In this document: piece by piece, positions 23,081 to 31,331 of the stretch
Position numbering within the stretch: position 1 is the stretch's first letter
How the letters are laid out: every line of letters begins with the position of its first letter
Assembly: GCF_003628305.1 (NCBI RefSeq)
Contig: NZ_RBZM01000017.1
Coordinates: 1 to 64,000 of the forward strand
Length of the DNA: 64,000 nt
Reading direction: 5' to 3'
Origin: Cohnella endophytica
Lineage (GTDB): Bacteria; Bacillota; Bacilli; Paenibacillales; Paenibacillaceae
Made by a program: the position numbers and the translations under genes
The notes under the pieces: model-generated
Database searches by the model: none
The model's input: only the letters and a program-made list of their open reading frames with translations
Told to the model about the DNA's origin: nothing

Positions 23081-24136
23081 TCAAGCCGTCAGCAAAATAG
23101 CTTCGAGCTTCGCGGCCATCTCGAACAAGGTAACGCCGCAAATCTGCGTCCCGAGTTCCACCTTGTCCGACGGTGCTCGGTTCCAGACCGGGCCGAATAA
23201 CGTTCTCTCTTCGTCTCGTCCTTGATCCCATAAAATTAAGGCGTTACGAACGAGAACATCGGCGACCGTCGGGAAGCGAGAAGGAAAATCGGTAGCCAGA
23301 TTCGCGGCGTAGCGAACGAGAATGCCTTTGAACAATCCTCCGTCCCCGTTCCCTTCTCCGGGCAGCAAGGCGGTATCCTTGTCCGTCAAACGTAGGATCG
23401 CCGCGTTCGCCGTCCGTTCGGCGTCGAGCAAGTAGCTTTCGTCCCCCGTTGCCGAGTAAAGCTCGTGCGCCGCGCCAATGAAAACGCCCTGGCAATAGGT
23501 GAACTCCCAATCCTTGTCGATCGTTCCGTCGCCCGTCCTGTTAATTCCATCCCAGACGAATCCGCTATCCGGATCGACCAGCGTTCGTTTCTGCCAATCG
23601 TAGATTCGAACCGCCCAATCCAGGTCCTCCGCTTTTCCGACAATCCGGTGAAGACGGGTTGCCAATATAACCGCGGGAGCGTTAGCCGGCGTGTTCTTGT
23701 AATCTAACTGACTTTTCTGCCAGGCGATTCCCCCGCCCATATGATCGTTCCAGCCGGTCTTGATGTCCTCCCACAAAACGAGCGCCGCTTGCTTGTATTT
23801 CTCCTCTTTCGTTGCCTCGTATGCTCTGAGCCAAGCGATAGCCATCCATTCCATGTCGTCATATAACGCGTTCGGCCATGCTCCTCCGTTACGCTTCAAC
23901 AATCCGTCGAACAGCTCTGCAAGCGTAAACCGATAATGGGATTCCCCCGTCCTAACTAGACCGTCTACCAATGCCTCTACCGCGTGCGCCATCCACCAAT
24001 AATGAAAGATCGTATTGCAAGCGCCGTCCGGACATGGAGTTTCGATATCGTACATGCCGATTTCCCTGTTCCAGAAATGTTCGCGAAGGGCCGATTGCGC
24101 CCGGTCTGCCCGAAAGTGTCCTGTTTGCAAGTTCAT
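23081..24136 (-). CDS. Cytosolic GH76 family glycoside hydrolase
   Basis: A 351-aa (alpha/alpha)6-barrel enzyme of glycoside hydrolase family 76, whose characterised bacterial members are endo-alpha-1,6-mannanases. The adjacent catalytic aspartates are in YDDMEWMAIAWLRAYE (Asp93-Asp94). Other family features are HYWWMAHAVEAL, GGGIAWQKSQLDYKNTPANAPAVILATRL and WDGINRTGDGTID. There is no signal peptide, so it should act on imported manno-oligosaccharides. It is a paralogue of the membrane-anchored GH76 encoded 22 bases upstream and the last gene of the operon before tex. Confidence 0.9.
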   Translation of the reverse strand: MNLQTGHFRADRAQSALREHFWNREIGMYDIETPCPDGACNTIFHYWWMAHAVEALVDGLVRTGESHYRFTLAELFDGLLKRNGGAWPNALYDDMEWMAIAWLRAYEATKEEKYKQAALVLWEDIKTGWNDHMGGGIAWQKSQLDYKNTPANAPAVILATRLHRIVGKAEDLDWAVRIYDWQKRTLVDPDSGFVWDGINRTGDGTIDKDWEFTYCQGVFIGAAHELYSATGDESYLLDAERTANAAILRLTDKDTALLPGEGNGDGGLFKGILVRYAANLATDFPSRFPTVADVLVRNALILWDQGRDEERTLFGPVWNRAPSDKVELGTQICGVTLFEMAAKLEAILLTA

Positions 24137-24158
24137 GATTTTCCGCTCGCTTTCGTCT

Positions 24159-25346
24159 TCATTTGGTTATCGATTTGAATCCGAACTTCTCCAGCGCCGC
24201 AGCTTGCTCCAGCAACATCGTTCCGCTGATCTGAGAGCTTAGCTGAACGAGCGCTTCCGGCGGTTGCGCCCAAGACGGCCCGAATCTGGCTTTATCGCCC
24301 GTTCGGCCGTAATCCCAGAGACTTTCGGCGTTCGTATAAATGAGTTCCTCGATCGGACCGCTCCGACTCTTGTCTTCCTCGACCAGCTCCGTCAAATACC
24401 GGATAAGGATGCCTTTGAACAAAGCGCCGTCTCCGTCGCCTTCATTGGGAAGCAATCCAGTCGCCGGACTGGCCATGGAATCGATGACGTTGTTGGCCGT
24501 CCGGCGGGCATCCGCCAAATACTTCTCTTCCCCGCCGATCCGGTAGAGCTCGATCGCGGCGCCGATGAAGACGCCTTGCCCATAAGTAAACTTCCAATCG
24601 GAGTCGATCGTCCCGTCCCCCGTCCGGTTGATTCCGTCCCAGACGAGCCCGGATGCCGGATCGACCAAGGTGCTCTTGTGCCATTCGTAAATCCGTTTCG
24701 CCCAGACCAGATCCTCTTCGTTGTCGAAATTCCGGTATAACCGAGCGGCCAGTATTACCGCGGGAGCGTTGGCCGGCGTATTCTTGTAATCCGACTGTTC
24801 TTTGCGCCAAGCGATGCCGCCTCCGTATTGCTCGTTCCATCCCGTCCGTATTTCCTTCCAAAGAATGAGCGACGCTTCTTTGTATTTCTCGTCTCCGAGC
24901 AATTCATAAGCTCGAAGCCAAGCCAGCGCCATCCATTCCATGTCGTCGTAATAATCGTTAGGCCACATGCCTGCGTTCCGGTTCAGAATGCCGTCGAACA
25001 GCTCGCCGATCATCTTCTTGACCGCCTCGTCCTTCGAGCGGGCGTAGATGTCGAGAAGCGTATCCGCCGCATGCGCCTGCCACCAATAATTGAAAGGATC
25101 GGTACACAGTTGCAGCAAACACGGGGACGCGTTATTGAACATTTGCCGCTTGCCGTCCCAGAACGATCGCTCAAGCTCGCCTGAAGCAGCTTCCGACCGC
25201 TCCTCCCACAGCCCCGAAGACGCTCCGTTCCCTGCTAAGCCTAATCGAGCTCCTGCGTGGTTCAGCAGAACCGCCGTCCCGGCTACGACAAGGGCAATCC
25301 CAATGCAGATCAGCCAAAGTCTCCGTTTTCCGCCAAGCCTAATCAT
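24159..25346 (-). CDS. Membrane-anchored GH76 family glycoside hydrolase
   Basis: A 395-aa GH76 protein with an N-terminal membrane anchor or signal (basic KRR, then a hydrophobic segment at residues 10-29). The catalytic pair is in YYDDMEWMALAWLRAYE (Asp134-Asp135). Sequence motifs closely parallel those of the cytosolic copy (GGGIAWRKEQSDYKNTPANA), so the two arose by duplication. The placement suggests that it cuts polymeric substrate at the cell surface into oligomers for the ABC importer. It starts four bases before the stop of the upstream permease, implying coupling. Confidence 0.9.
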   Translation of the reverse strand: MIRLGGKRRLWLICIGIALVVAGTAVLLNHAGARLGLAGNGASSGLWEERSEAASGELERSFWDGKRQMFNNASPCLLQLCTDPFNYWWQAHAADTLLDIYARSKDEAVKKMIGELFDGILNRNAGMWPNDYYDDMEWMALAWLRAYELLGDEKYKEASLILWKEIRTGWNEQYGGGIAWRKEQSDYKNTPANAPAVILAARLYRNFDNEEDLVWAKRIYEWHKSTLVDPASGLVWDGINRTGDGTIDSDWKFTYGQGVFIGAAIELYRIGGEEKYLADARRTANNVIDSMASPATGLLPNEGDGDGALFKGILIRYLTELVEEDKSRSGPIEELIYTNAESLWDYGRTGDKARFGPSWAQPPEALVQLSSQISGTMLLEQAAALEKFGFKSITK

Positions 25347-25349
25347 CCG

Positions 25350-26246
25350 TCAACCTTTTACGCCGCTGAAGGCGATCCCTTGAACGAAGTACCTTTGAAG
25401 CAACACGAACAATATCAAGATCGGCAATATCGCGACGAGCGCGCCCGCCATCATCGGTCCGAAATCGGTCTGATGGTTATAGGAGAAAGCTTGCAATCCC
25501 ATCTGAATCGTATGCTTCAGAGGGTCGTTCAGCACGATCATCGGCCACAGGAACGAATTCCATCCCGCTTGGAAAGTAAAAATACCGAGCGTTGCGAGAG
25601 CGGGCTTCGTCAAAGGAAGATAGATTCGCAAAAATATCCGGAACTCTCCCGCCCCTTCGATTCGGGCCATCTCCATCATGTCGCTGGGAAGCGTCAAGAA
25701 AAACTGCCTCATGAAGAACACCGCGAACGTACCTGACGCGCCGGGAAGAATGATCGCCAGGAACGAGTTGATTAAACCGTGTCCGCCCGATCCCGACCAG
25801 TCGTTTCCTCCGAAGAAGGGCAAATGCATGAGTACGTAGAAGCTCGGAATCATCGTGACGACTCCGGGAATCATCATTGCCGCCAGCAAGACGCGGAATA
25901 TCGGTTTATTCAGCTTGAAATTGAGTTTGGCGAATGCGTAACCGCTTAGGGAACCGAAGAACAAGTTCGTCAGGACGCCCATGACGGCGAGAAAAAAGGA
26001 GTTGCCGAAGTACCTCAGGAAAGGGACGGTCGAGAAGGCGGCCGAGTAATGCTCGAAGGTGATCCGGGAAGGCAACCACCGAATCGGGAAAGCGAATATT
26101 TCGTCGTCCGGCTTTAGCGACGTGAGTACGCTCCATAAGAACGGCAGGAACATGGCCATGGACACGCAGAAAGCCACGATATAGAAAACGGCCGTGCGGA
26201 GCGCCCGGCCATATCCGGGATGAATAGAAGAAACAGATAATTTCAT
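25350..26246 (-). CDS. Carbohydrate ABC transporter permease (MalG type), mannan locus
   Basis: A 298-aa CUT1 permease with six membrane helices and the EAA loop MEMARIEGAGEFRIFLRIYLPLTKPAL. It ends GIAFSGVKG, the usual MalG-type tail. It lies 16 bases after the partner permease and precedes the two GH76 genes in one transcript. Confidence 0.92.
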   Translation of the reverse strand: MKLSVSSIHPGYGRALRTAVFYIVAFCVSMAMFLPFLWSVLTSLKPDDEIFAFPIRWLPSRITFEHYSAAFSTVPFLRYFGNSFFLAVMGVLTNLFFGSLSGYAFAKLNFKLNKPIFRVLLAAMMIPGVVTMIPSFYVLMHLPFFGGNDWSGSGGHGLINSFLAIILPGASGTFAVFFMRQFFLTLPSDMMEMARIEGAGEFRIFLRIYLPLTKPALATLGIFTFQAGWNSFLWPMIVLNDPLKHTIQMGLQAFSYNHQTDFGPMMAGALVAILPILILFVLLQRYFVQGIAFSGVKG

Positions 26247-26262
26247 AACCGTTCACCGCTTT

Positions 26263-27150
26263 CTATACGATAGACTCTTCCGCTTTGGACAGCTTCATGT
26301 TGACCAAGGAGAAAATCAAGATCGCCAACGCCAGAACGAACGCCTGCGAGGATGCGTAACCCATCTGCAACTGATTGAAGCCCTGCTGATAGATGAGGTA
26401 GACCGGCGTTTTGGTCGCGTTGGCCGGTCCGCCTTGAGTAAGGACGAACGCCTGGTCGAACAGTTGAAGAGCGCCGATAATGGACATCGTGCTGACCAGG
26501 AAAGTCGTCGGGCGAAGCTGAGGCCAAGTAATGAAGCGGAACCGCTGTAAAGCGTTCGCGCCGTCGAGCTTCGCGGATTCGTACAAGTAATCGGGAACCC
26601 CCTGCAAGCCGGCCAGATAGATGACCATATTCGAACCGATCGCTTGCCACAGCGTCACCATGATGACGGAAGCCATCGCCGTATCCGTCTGAGACAACCA
26701 TGCGGGACCGGTTATTCCGAAATAGCCGAGGAAACCGTTGAGCAAGCCGAATTCGGGATGCAGAATCCACAACCAGACCGTCGCCGCCGCCACCGCGGAA
26801 GTAAGCGTCGGCAAGTAATTCAACGTGCGGAACACTTTGACGCCCATCCTCGCTTTGTTAAGCAACAAAGCGACTAGCAAAGAGGTCAGAATGTTGAGCG
26901 GAACGAAAATAACCGTGTAATAGAGCACGTTGCGGAAAGTTTGCCATAATAAATCGTCGTTGATCAGCTTCCTGTAGTTGGCGAGGCCGATCCAATCCAT
27001 TCGGCTTAAGACATCGTAATTGGTAAAGCTGAGGTAGAAAGCCATGAATACCGGGATGACGGTAAATACGGCGAACAGCAAAATCGTCGGGGAGATGAAC
27101 AAATACGCCATTCGCGCTTGGTGTCCGTTCAGCTTGCGGGATCGTAACAT
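26263..27150 (-). CDS. Carbohydrate ABC transporter permease (UgpA type), mannan locus
   Basis: A 295-aa CUT1 permease with the EAA loop YESAKLDGANALQRFRFITWPQL and the family motif GGPANATKTPVYLIY. AAAGGAGG precedes the ATG. It follows the GH125 gene by 28 bases. No ATP-binding subunit is encoded nearby. Confidence 0.92.
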   Translation of the reverse strand: MLRSRKLNGHQARMAYLFISPTILLFAVFTVIPVFMAFYLSFTNYDVLSRMDWIGLANYRKLINDDLLWQTFRNVLYYTVIFVPLNILTSLLVALLLNKARMGVKVFRTLNYLPTLTSAVAAATVWLWILHPEFGLLNGFLGYFGITGPAWLSQTDTAMASVIMVTLWQAIGSNMVIYLAGLQGVPDYLYESAKLDGANALQRFRFITWPQLRPTTFLVSTMSIIGALQLFDQAFVLTQGGPANATKTPVYLIYQQGFNQLQMGYASSQAFVLALAILIFSLVNMKLSKAEESIV

Positions 27151-27178
27151 GTTTCTAACCTCCTTTCGCTGCGATCTT

Positions 27179-28471
27179 CTATCTCTTGACCCGGATTCCG
27201 CACACGTCGAGCACCAACTCGCAATACATCATGTTCGCCCAAGAGAACCACTCCCTCGTGTACGCCGTCGGGTCGTCTTTATGGAAACCTTCGTGCATCA
27301 TCCCTTTGCCGCCGTCCGTCCGCTCCAGAAGATCGAGCATTCGAACCTTCTCCTCGGGATCGTCCGACGTCAGCCCTTGCATGGCGATCGCGATCGGCCA
27401 AATATAATCCTTGGGCGTGTGGGGGCTCCCGATCCCCGATGCTTCCGTTCCCGCGTAGTAATACGGATTATCCTTACTCAGAATGAACCTTCTCGTGTTC
27501 GCGTAGACGGGATCGCCGTCCCTTGCGTATCCCAAGTACGGGATGGACAACAAACTCGGAACGTTGGCGTCGTCCATGAGATTAGAATGGCCGAGCCCGT
27601 CGGTTTCGTAAGCATAGATCCTTCCGTAGACCGGGTGATCGTAAGTTCCGAAAGCGGCGATGCCGTCGGCGATTTCCTTCGCGAGCGATTCCGCCCGCGC
27701 TTTCATAGCCGGGTCGTCGAGCACGTCTTCGGCGATTTCCGCAAGGTAGCCGAGCACGACGACCGCGAACATATTCGAGGGAATCAAGTAACCGAATTCG
27801 CAGGCGTCGTCGCTTGGCCGAAAGCCCGACCAGGTCATGCCGGTGACCCCCGTCGGCGTCCCTTTCCCGTTTCTTGGAAGCGTATCTGAAATCGGACAGT
27901 TCCCGCGTTCGAAACGGTATTCCGAATCGTGTTCATGGTTTTGTTCTTTCGTCCATACGTCGAGAATGAGGGACGCGGCTTTCTTGAAAGTCTCGTTAAA
28001 ATGAACCGTTGACCCCGCGTTCTTCCATAATAAATAAGCTAGCTGAAGCGGATAGCAGAGGGAATCCACCTCGTATTTCCTCTCCCAGATCCAAGGCGTC
28101 ATCACGGTATCGTCCTTCTGATGCCCTTGGCCGTTGGGAGAATCGTTAAACGCGTTGGCGTAAGGATCGTGAATGACGTAACGCAGCTGACTCTCCACGA
28201 TTCCTTGCAGCAGGTTTTCAATCTCGGAATCTTGCGCGGCGAGCAGGAGGTAAGGTCTCGCTTGCGCGGCGGAGTCCCGTAGCCACATCGCCGGAATGTC
28301 CCCGGTAATGACGAAAGCGGTGCCGTCGGGCAGATGACGGAAAGTCGTTTCGATCGTATTGCGAATGCACGTTGCGAACATAGCCTGCGTCTTGGGACGA
28401 TCCGGAAGCTTGTCTTGCACCGTTCCGATCCATTGATTCAAGTGTGCAAGCGAGTTGGCAAGTCGGGCCAT
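27179..28471 (-). CDS. GH125 family exo-alpha-1,6-mannosidase
   Basis: A 430-aa (alpha/alpha)6-barrel enzyme of glycoside hydrolase family 125 (old DUF1237). Characterised members release mannose from the non-reducing end of alpha-1,6-linked mannosides with inversion. Family motifs include TGDIPAMWLRDSAAQARPY (near residues 57-75), DDTVMTPWIWERKYEVDSLCYPLQLAY, SGFRPSDDACEFGYLIPSNMF and MHEGFHKDDPTAYTREWFSWANMMYCEL. No signal peptide, so cytosolic. It is sandwiched between the binding protein and the permeases of the importer, which ties transport to alpha-1,6-mannoside breakdown. AAGGAGAGG precedes the ATG. Confidence 0.93.
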   Translation of the reverse strand: MARLANSLAHLNQWIGTVQDKLPDRPKTQAMFATCIRNTIETTFRHLPDGTAFVITGDIPAMWLRDSAAQARPYLLLAAQDSEIENLLQGIVESQLRYVIHDPYANAFNDSPNGQGHQKDDTVMTPWIWERKYEVDSLCYPLQLAYLLWKNAGSTVHFNETFKKAASLILDVWTKEQNHEHDSEYRFERGNCPISDTLPRNGKGTPTGVTGMTWSGFRPSDDACEFGYLIPSNMFAVVVLGYLAEIAEDVLDDPAMKARAESLAKEIADGIAAFGTYDHPVYGRIYAYETDGLGHSNLMDDANVPSLLSIPYLGYARDGDPVYANTRRFILSKDNPYYYAGTEASGIGSPHTPKDYIWPIAIAMQGLTSDDPEEKVRMLDLLERTDGGKGMMHEGFHKDDPTAYTREWFSWANMMYCELVLDVCGIRVKR

Positions 28472-28516
28472 GGCAGTTCCTCTCCTTCTTGCTTCTCTTT
28501 AATCCGATGGAAAAGG

Positions 28517-28540
28517 AAAAGGGAGGTTCGCCTCCCTTTT
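28517..28540 (-). other. Hairpin after the mannan-locus binding-protein gene
   Basis: Perfect stem AAAAGGGAGG-ttcg-CCTCCCTTTT, with a UUCG-type or GCGA loop depending on strand, between the binding-protein and GH125 genes. The T run is short, so partial termination or 3'-end protection is likely, leaving the binding protein in excess. Confidence 0.7.
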
Positions 28541-28581
28541 CTCGTTCCCATGCCGAACGCCGTTAGCGAAACGAAAGTTCG

Positions 28582-29907
28582 TTACTTCGCTTCCGCATTA
28601 TCCTTTAGCAGTCGATCTCCCTGCTCTTGCGCTTTCTTGAGCGTCGTTGCCGCATCTTGCTTGCCTTCCAGGAACAATTGCAGGTTCGGAACGAGTCCGT
28701 CGCCTTCCATGACCGAGTAGCCCGGGTGTTGCGGTCTGATCTTCGCGAACTCGAGCGTATCGAGGAACGGCTTCCACGACGGATCGTCTTTGAAGAACGG
28801 GTCGTCGAGCGCCGGCTTGAAGCCGGGGATGTTCAAGCTCATCTTGGACCAAAGCAACACGTTATCCTTGTTGGCAAGCCACCATTTCTCGAATTCCCAT
28901 GCCTCGTCCTTATGCTTCGAGCCTTCCGCGATAACGAGACCGAAACCGCCCATTACGCTTCCTTTGTCGCCGTTCGGTCCTGCCGGAGGCGGCACGACTC
29001 CGAAATCGAGGTCTTGGCCGAACTTCTTGTAGGTACTCAGCATCCAAGGTCCCGTGTAGAGCATCGCAAGTTTGCCGGTAACGAACGCGTCCGTTCCTTC
29101 TCCCAAGCCCTGCTCGAAACCGATTTTGTACACTTTATCTTGGTTCAGCATTCGGTCCCACAGGTTAAGGACGGAGATGCCCTTCTCGTTATTGAAATCG
29201 GTAGCGTCGTTGGCGGCGTTCATCATCCGACCGCCCGCTTGCTGCAAATACATATTGAAGAGTCCGGCATCGCCGAGCGAGAATCCCGCTACGTCTAGCT
29301 TGTTGCCGTTCCATTTCGTAAGCGCCTTCGCATCCGTCGCCAGCTCTTCCCAAGTCGTAGGCGGTTGCAGATTCGCCGCCGCGAACATTTTTTTGTTGTA
29401 GAAGAGGGCACGAGCATCGACCGTAAGCGGAAGACCGTATAGTTTGCCGTCATGGCTGAGTTCCTTAAGCGCTTCGTCGTAATAATCGCCCTTGTTGATG
29501 CCGTCTCGATCCATGTATTCGTTGATCGGGTGAAGCACGTTCTTCGGAGCGTATAGATCCGTGCGCCAACGGTCCCAGAACATGATATCCGGAGATCCGC
29601 CGGACGTAGCCGCGGTCAAGAACTTCGTGATCATGTCTTGCTGAAGCACGTATTTCACGCGAATCTTGTCTTGGGATTTATTGAAAGCGTCGACCATCGT
29701 TTCAAATTGCTTCTGGCCTTCTCCGCCCCAATCGCCCCAGAACGTAATCTCGACGGGTTTGCCGTTCTCGGCTTTTGGCGAGCTGCTCTCTTTTGCGGGC
29801 GATGAATTACCTGACGATGCTGCGTTATTGTCATTGTTTTTGCTGCATGCAGCCAATATCGATAAAACCATGAAGCAGGATAAGGCCAATCCCATCCACT
29901 TTTTCAT
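28582..29907 (-). CDS. Sugar ABC transporter substrate-binding lipoprotein, mannan locus
   Basis: A 441-aa extracellular solute-binding protein (family 1). The signal peptide ends with lipobox LAAC (Cys21). Typical motifs are PVEITFWGDWGGEGQKQFETMVDAFN at the mature N-terminus, ALFYNKKMFAAANLQPPTTWEEL and FVTGKLAMLYTGPWML. First gene of the SBP-GH125-permease-permease-GH76-GH76 operon. Expression starts at a strong promoter flanked by inverted operator copies and a cre-like box. Confidence 0.93.
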   Translation of the reverse strand: MKKWMGLALSCFMVLSILAACSKNNDNNAASSGNSSPAKESSSPKAENGKPVEITFWGDWGGEGQKQFETMVDAFNKSQDKIRVKYVLQQDMITKFLTAATSGGSPDIMFWDRWRTDLYAPKNVLHPINEYMDRDGINKGDYYDEALKELSHDGKLYGLPLTVDARALFYNKKMFAAANLQPPTTWEELATDAKALTKWNGNKLDVAGFSLGDAGLFNMYLQQAGGRMMNAANDATDFNNEKGISVLNLWDRMLNQDKVYKIGFEQGLGEGTDAFVTGKLAMLYTGPWMLSTYKKFGQDLDFGVVPPPAGPNGDKGSVMGGFGLVIAEGSKHKDEAWEFEKWWLANKDNVLLWSKMSLNIPGFKPALDDPFFKDDPSWKPFLDTLEFAKIRPQHPGYSVMEGDGLVPNLQLFLEGKQDAATTLKKAQEQGDRLLKDNAEAK

Positions 29908-29931
29908 TTCGGAAGCCCCCTACAAAGTTTA

Positions 29932-29945
29932 TTAAGCGCTTACAG
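29932..29945 (-). promoter_or_regulatory. cre-like site downstream of the mannan operon promoter
   Basis: The minus strand reads CTGTAAGCGCTTAA, matching the core of the CcpA site. It is located just after the -10 element, where CcpA binding would block elongation or initiation. Confidence 0.6.
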
Positions 29946-30010
29946 TTAGTATATTAATTCCACAATCTTAATATGTCAACATAAAAATATTTGCGAATTA
30001 ATATACCAAC
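29945..30010. promoter_or_regulatory. Pair of inverted operator copies around the mannan promoter
   Basis: GTTAGTATATTAATTC (29945-29960) overlaps the -10, and GAATTAATATACCAAC (29995-30010), its inverted copy with one mismatch, lies upstream of the -35. Their centres are 50 bases apart, about five helical turns, which suits looping by the GntR/LacI-type regulator encoded next door. Confidence 0.65.
29951..29979 (-). promoter_or_regulatory. Promoter of the mannan utilisation operon
   Basis: Consensus TTGACA (29974-29979), a 17-base spacer and TAATAT (29951-29956) on the minus strand, about 45 bases before the binding-protein gene. Confidence 0.85.
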
Positions 30011-30036
30011 ATAGTGGGATTAAGTCGAAAAACGAT

Positions 30037-30062
30037 AAAAAAGCCCGAATCTACATTCGGGC
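30037..30062 (-). terminator. Terminator after the GntR/LacI-type regulator gene
   Basis: Stem GCCCGAAT/ATTCGGGC followed by six T on the minus strand. Confidence 0.85.
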
Positions 30063-30069
30063 AATCAAG

Positions 30070-31185
30070 TTAATTCGTCGAATCGCCTTTAATAATCGTA
30101 TAGGGAACCGTATTGTTGAAAGGAACTTCTTTGGATTCCCATTGCATCTGAAGCAGATCCGCGGCACGTTGTCCCATCGCGAATTCGTCTTGGTTGACAT
30201 GGGTGAATAGGTATTTGTTAAAAGGATTGCGGGGGGAGTCGAAGCACACGATACTGCATTCTCCGGGTATGTCTTTACCCATGGAGAGGAGCACTTCCCT
30301 GAGGATCAATGCCAAATTGTACTCCACCGCTACGAATGCGGTAAGCTCGGGGTTAAGTTCCACGAATCGTTTGACGTTCTCGAAGTCTACTTGCACGTTG
30401 CGCTCTTCGAACGACCGAGGGACCGAACTGAATAGATTCGTCATCAAATGCTGCGGCTTAAGGCGTTGTCCGTGCTGGATAAGTGCGTCCGTATATCCTT
30501 GGATCCGATCTTCGATCGTTGACGTATTCTCCACGGGAAGCGAGATGAACCCGATCTGCGTATGTCCCTGGTCCAGCAAATACTTGGTAATGTCGAAAGC
30601 GGCGGCACGGTTGTCCGAGTACACGGAGCAAGCAGCGAGTCCTTTCAAGTAACGGTCGACGAAAACGAGAGGGTACTTATCCAGCACGAGCCGCAGCAAC
30701 TCCGAATTGTAGTGCTCGCCGTGGACCGGAAAAATAATGAACCCGTCGACGCCTAATTGAAGGAAGGAACGAATGGCGGCTTCTTCTTCTTCCCGCTTGT
30801 CGTATGTAATTTTCATAAGCATCCGTCCGCCGAGCTCCGAGCATCTTTCCTCGACGCCATGTATAAGCCTTAAACCGTAAGAGTCCGCGAAATCAGGCAA
30901 AATCAAACCGACCAACTTCCAATTTTGAGGAGAATCGGCTTGCGGAAGGAGCGTTTCGCTCGATTCGGGCAACGTCTCGGCGACGAAGGAGCCTTTCCCT
31001 TGCACCCGCTCGACTAACCGATTGGCGGATAACATCTCTAACGCTTTCTTGGAAGTAATGCGGCTGACGCCGAACTGGTCGGCCAGTTCCTTTTCCGAAG
31101 GGACCCGTTCTCCGCTCTGGAGCTCTCCGTTTTTGATTTTCTCGTACACGTATTTATAGATTTGCTCGTAGAGTGGACCGTCCAT
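30070..31185 (-). CDS. GntR/LacI chimeric sugar-responsive regulator (AraR-like)
   Basis: About 371 aa. An N-terminal GntR winged helix (LYEQIYKYVYEKIKNGELQSGERVPSEKELADQFGVSRITSKKALEML) is fused to a LacI-type periplasmic-binding domain (LVGLILPDFADSYGLRLIHGVEERC, then FIIFPVHGEHY, VFVDRYLKG and CSIVCFDSP). This is the AraR architecture, where sugar binding to the C-terminal domain releases DNA. The start at 31185 has AAGGGATG upstream; an ATG 11 codons earlier would lie inside a palindrome. It precedes the mannan operon on the same strand and is its likely repressor. The effector is unknown but probably mannose or a manno-oligosaccharide. Confidence 0.92.
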   Translation of the reverse strand: MDGPLYEQIYKYVYEKIKNGELQSGERVPSEKELADQFGVSRITSKKALEMLSANRLVERVQGKGSFVAETLPESSETLLPQADSPQNWKLVGLILPDFADSYGLRLIHGVEERCSELGGRMLMKITYDKREEEEAAIRSFLQLGVDGFIIFPVHGEHYNSELLRLVLDKYPLVFVDRYLKGLAACSVYSDNRAAAFDITKYLLDQGHTQIGFISLPVENTSTIEDRIQGYTDALIQHGQRLKPQHLMTNLFSSVPRSFEERNVQVDFENVKRFVELNPELTAFVAVEYNLALILREVLLSMGKDIPGECSIVCFDSPRNPFNKYLFTHVNQDEFAMGQRAADLLQMQWESKEVPFNNTVPYTIIKGDSTN

Positions 31186-31196
31186 TTCATCATCCC

Positions 31197-31218
31197 TTGA
31201 TGTATCATGATATATCAA
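31197..31218. promoter_or_regulatory. Palindrome in the leader of the regulator gene
   Basis: A 22-bp dyad with arms TTGATGTATCA and TGATATATCAA (one mismatched pair), just downstream of the promoter and upstream of the start codon. It shares the TTGRTATAT core with the mannan operators (TTGGTATATTAA), suggesting autorepression. Confidence 0.6.
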
Positions 31219-31246
31219 CTATACAAAAAATAAACGAACCTATCAA
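31218..31246 (-). promoter_or_regulatory. Promoter of the GntR/LacI-type regulator gene
   Basis: TTGATA (31241-31246), 17-base spacer, TATAGT (31218-31223) on the minus strand, abutting the palindrome. Confidence 0.7.
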
Positions 31247-31247
31247 G

Positions 31248-31307
31248 AAAAAAAGAGCGAACGCCAGCCCCTCCCTTATAGGGAGATGACTGCGCGCTCG
31301 CTCTTTA
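31248..31307 (-). terminator. Terminator after the aminopeptidase gene
   Basis: Long hairpin closed by AAAGAGCGA/TCGCTCTTT with an inner CTCCC-ttata-GGGAG stem, followed by a T run on the minus strand. Confidence 0.8.
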
Positions 31308-31331
31308 CCTCTTTGCCCGATGTTAATGCTC

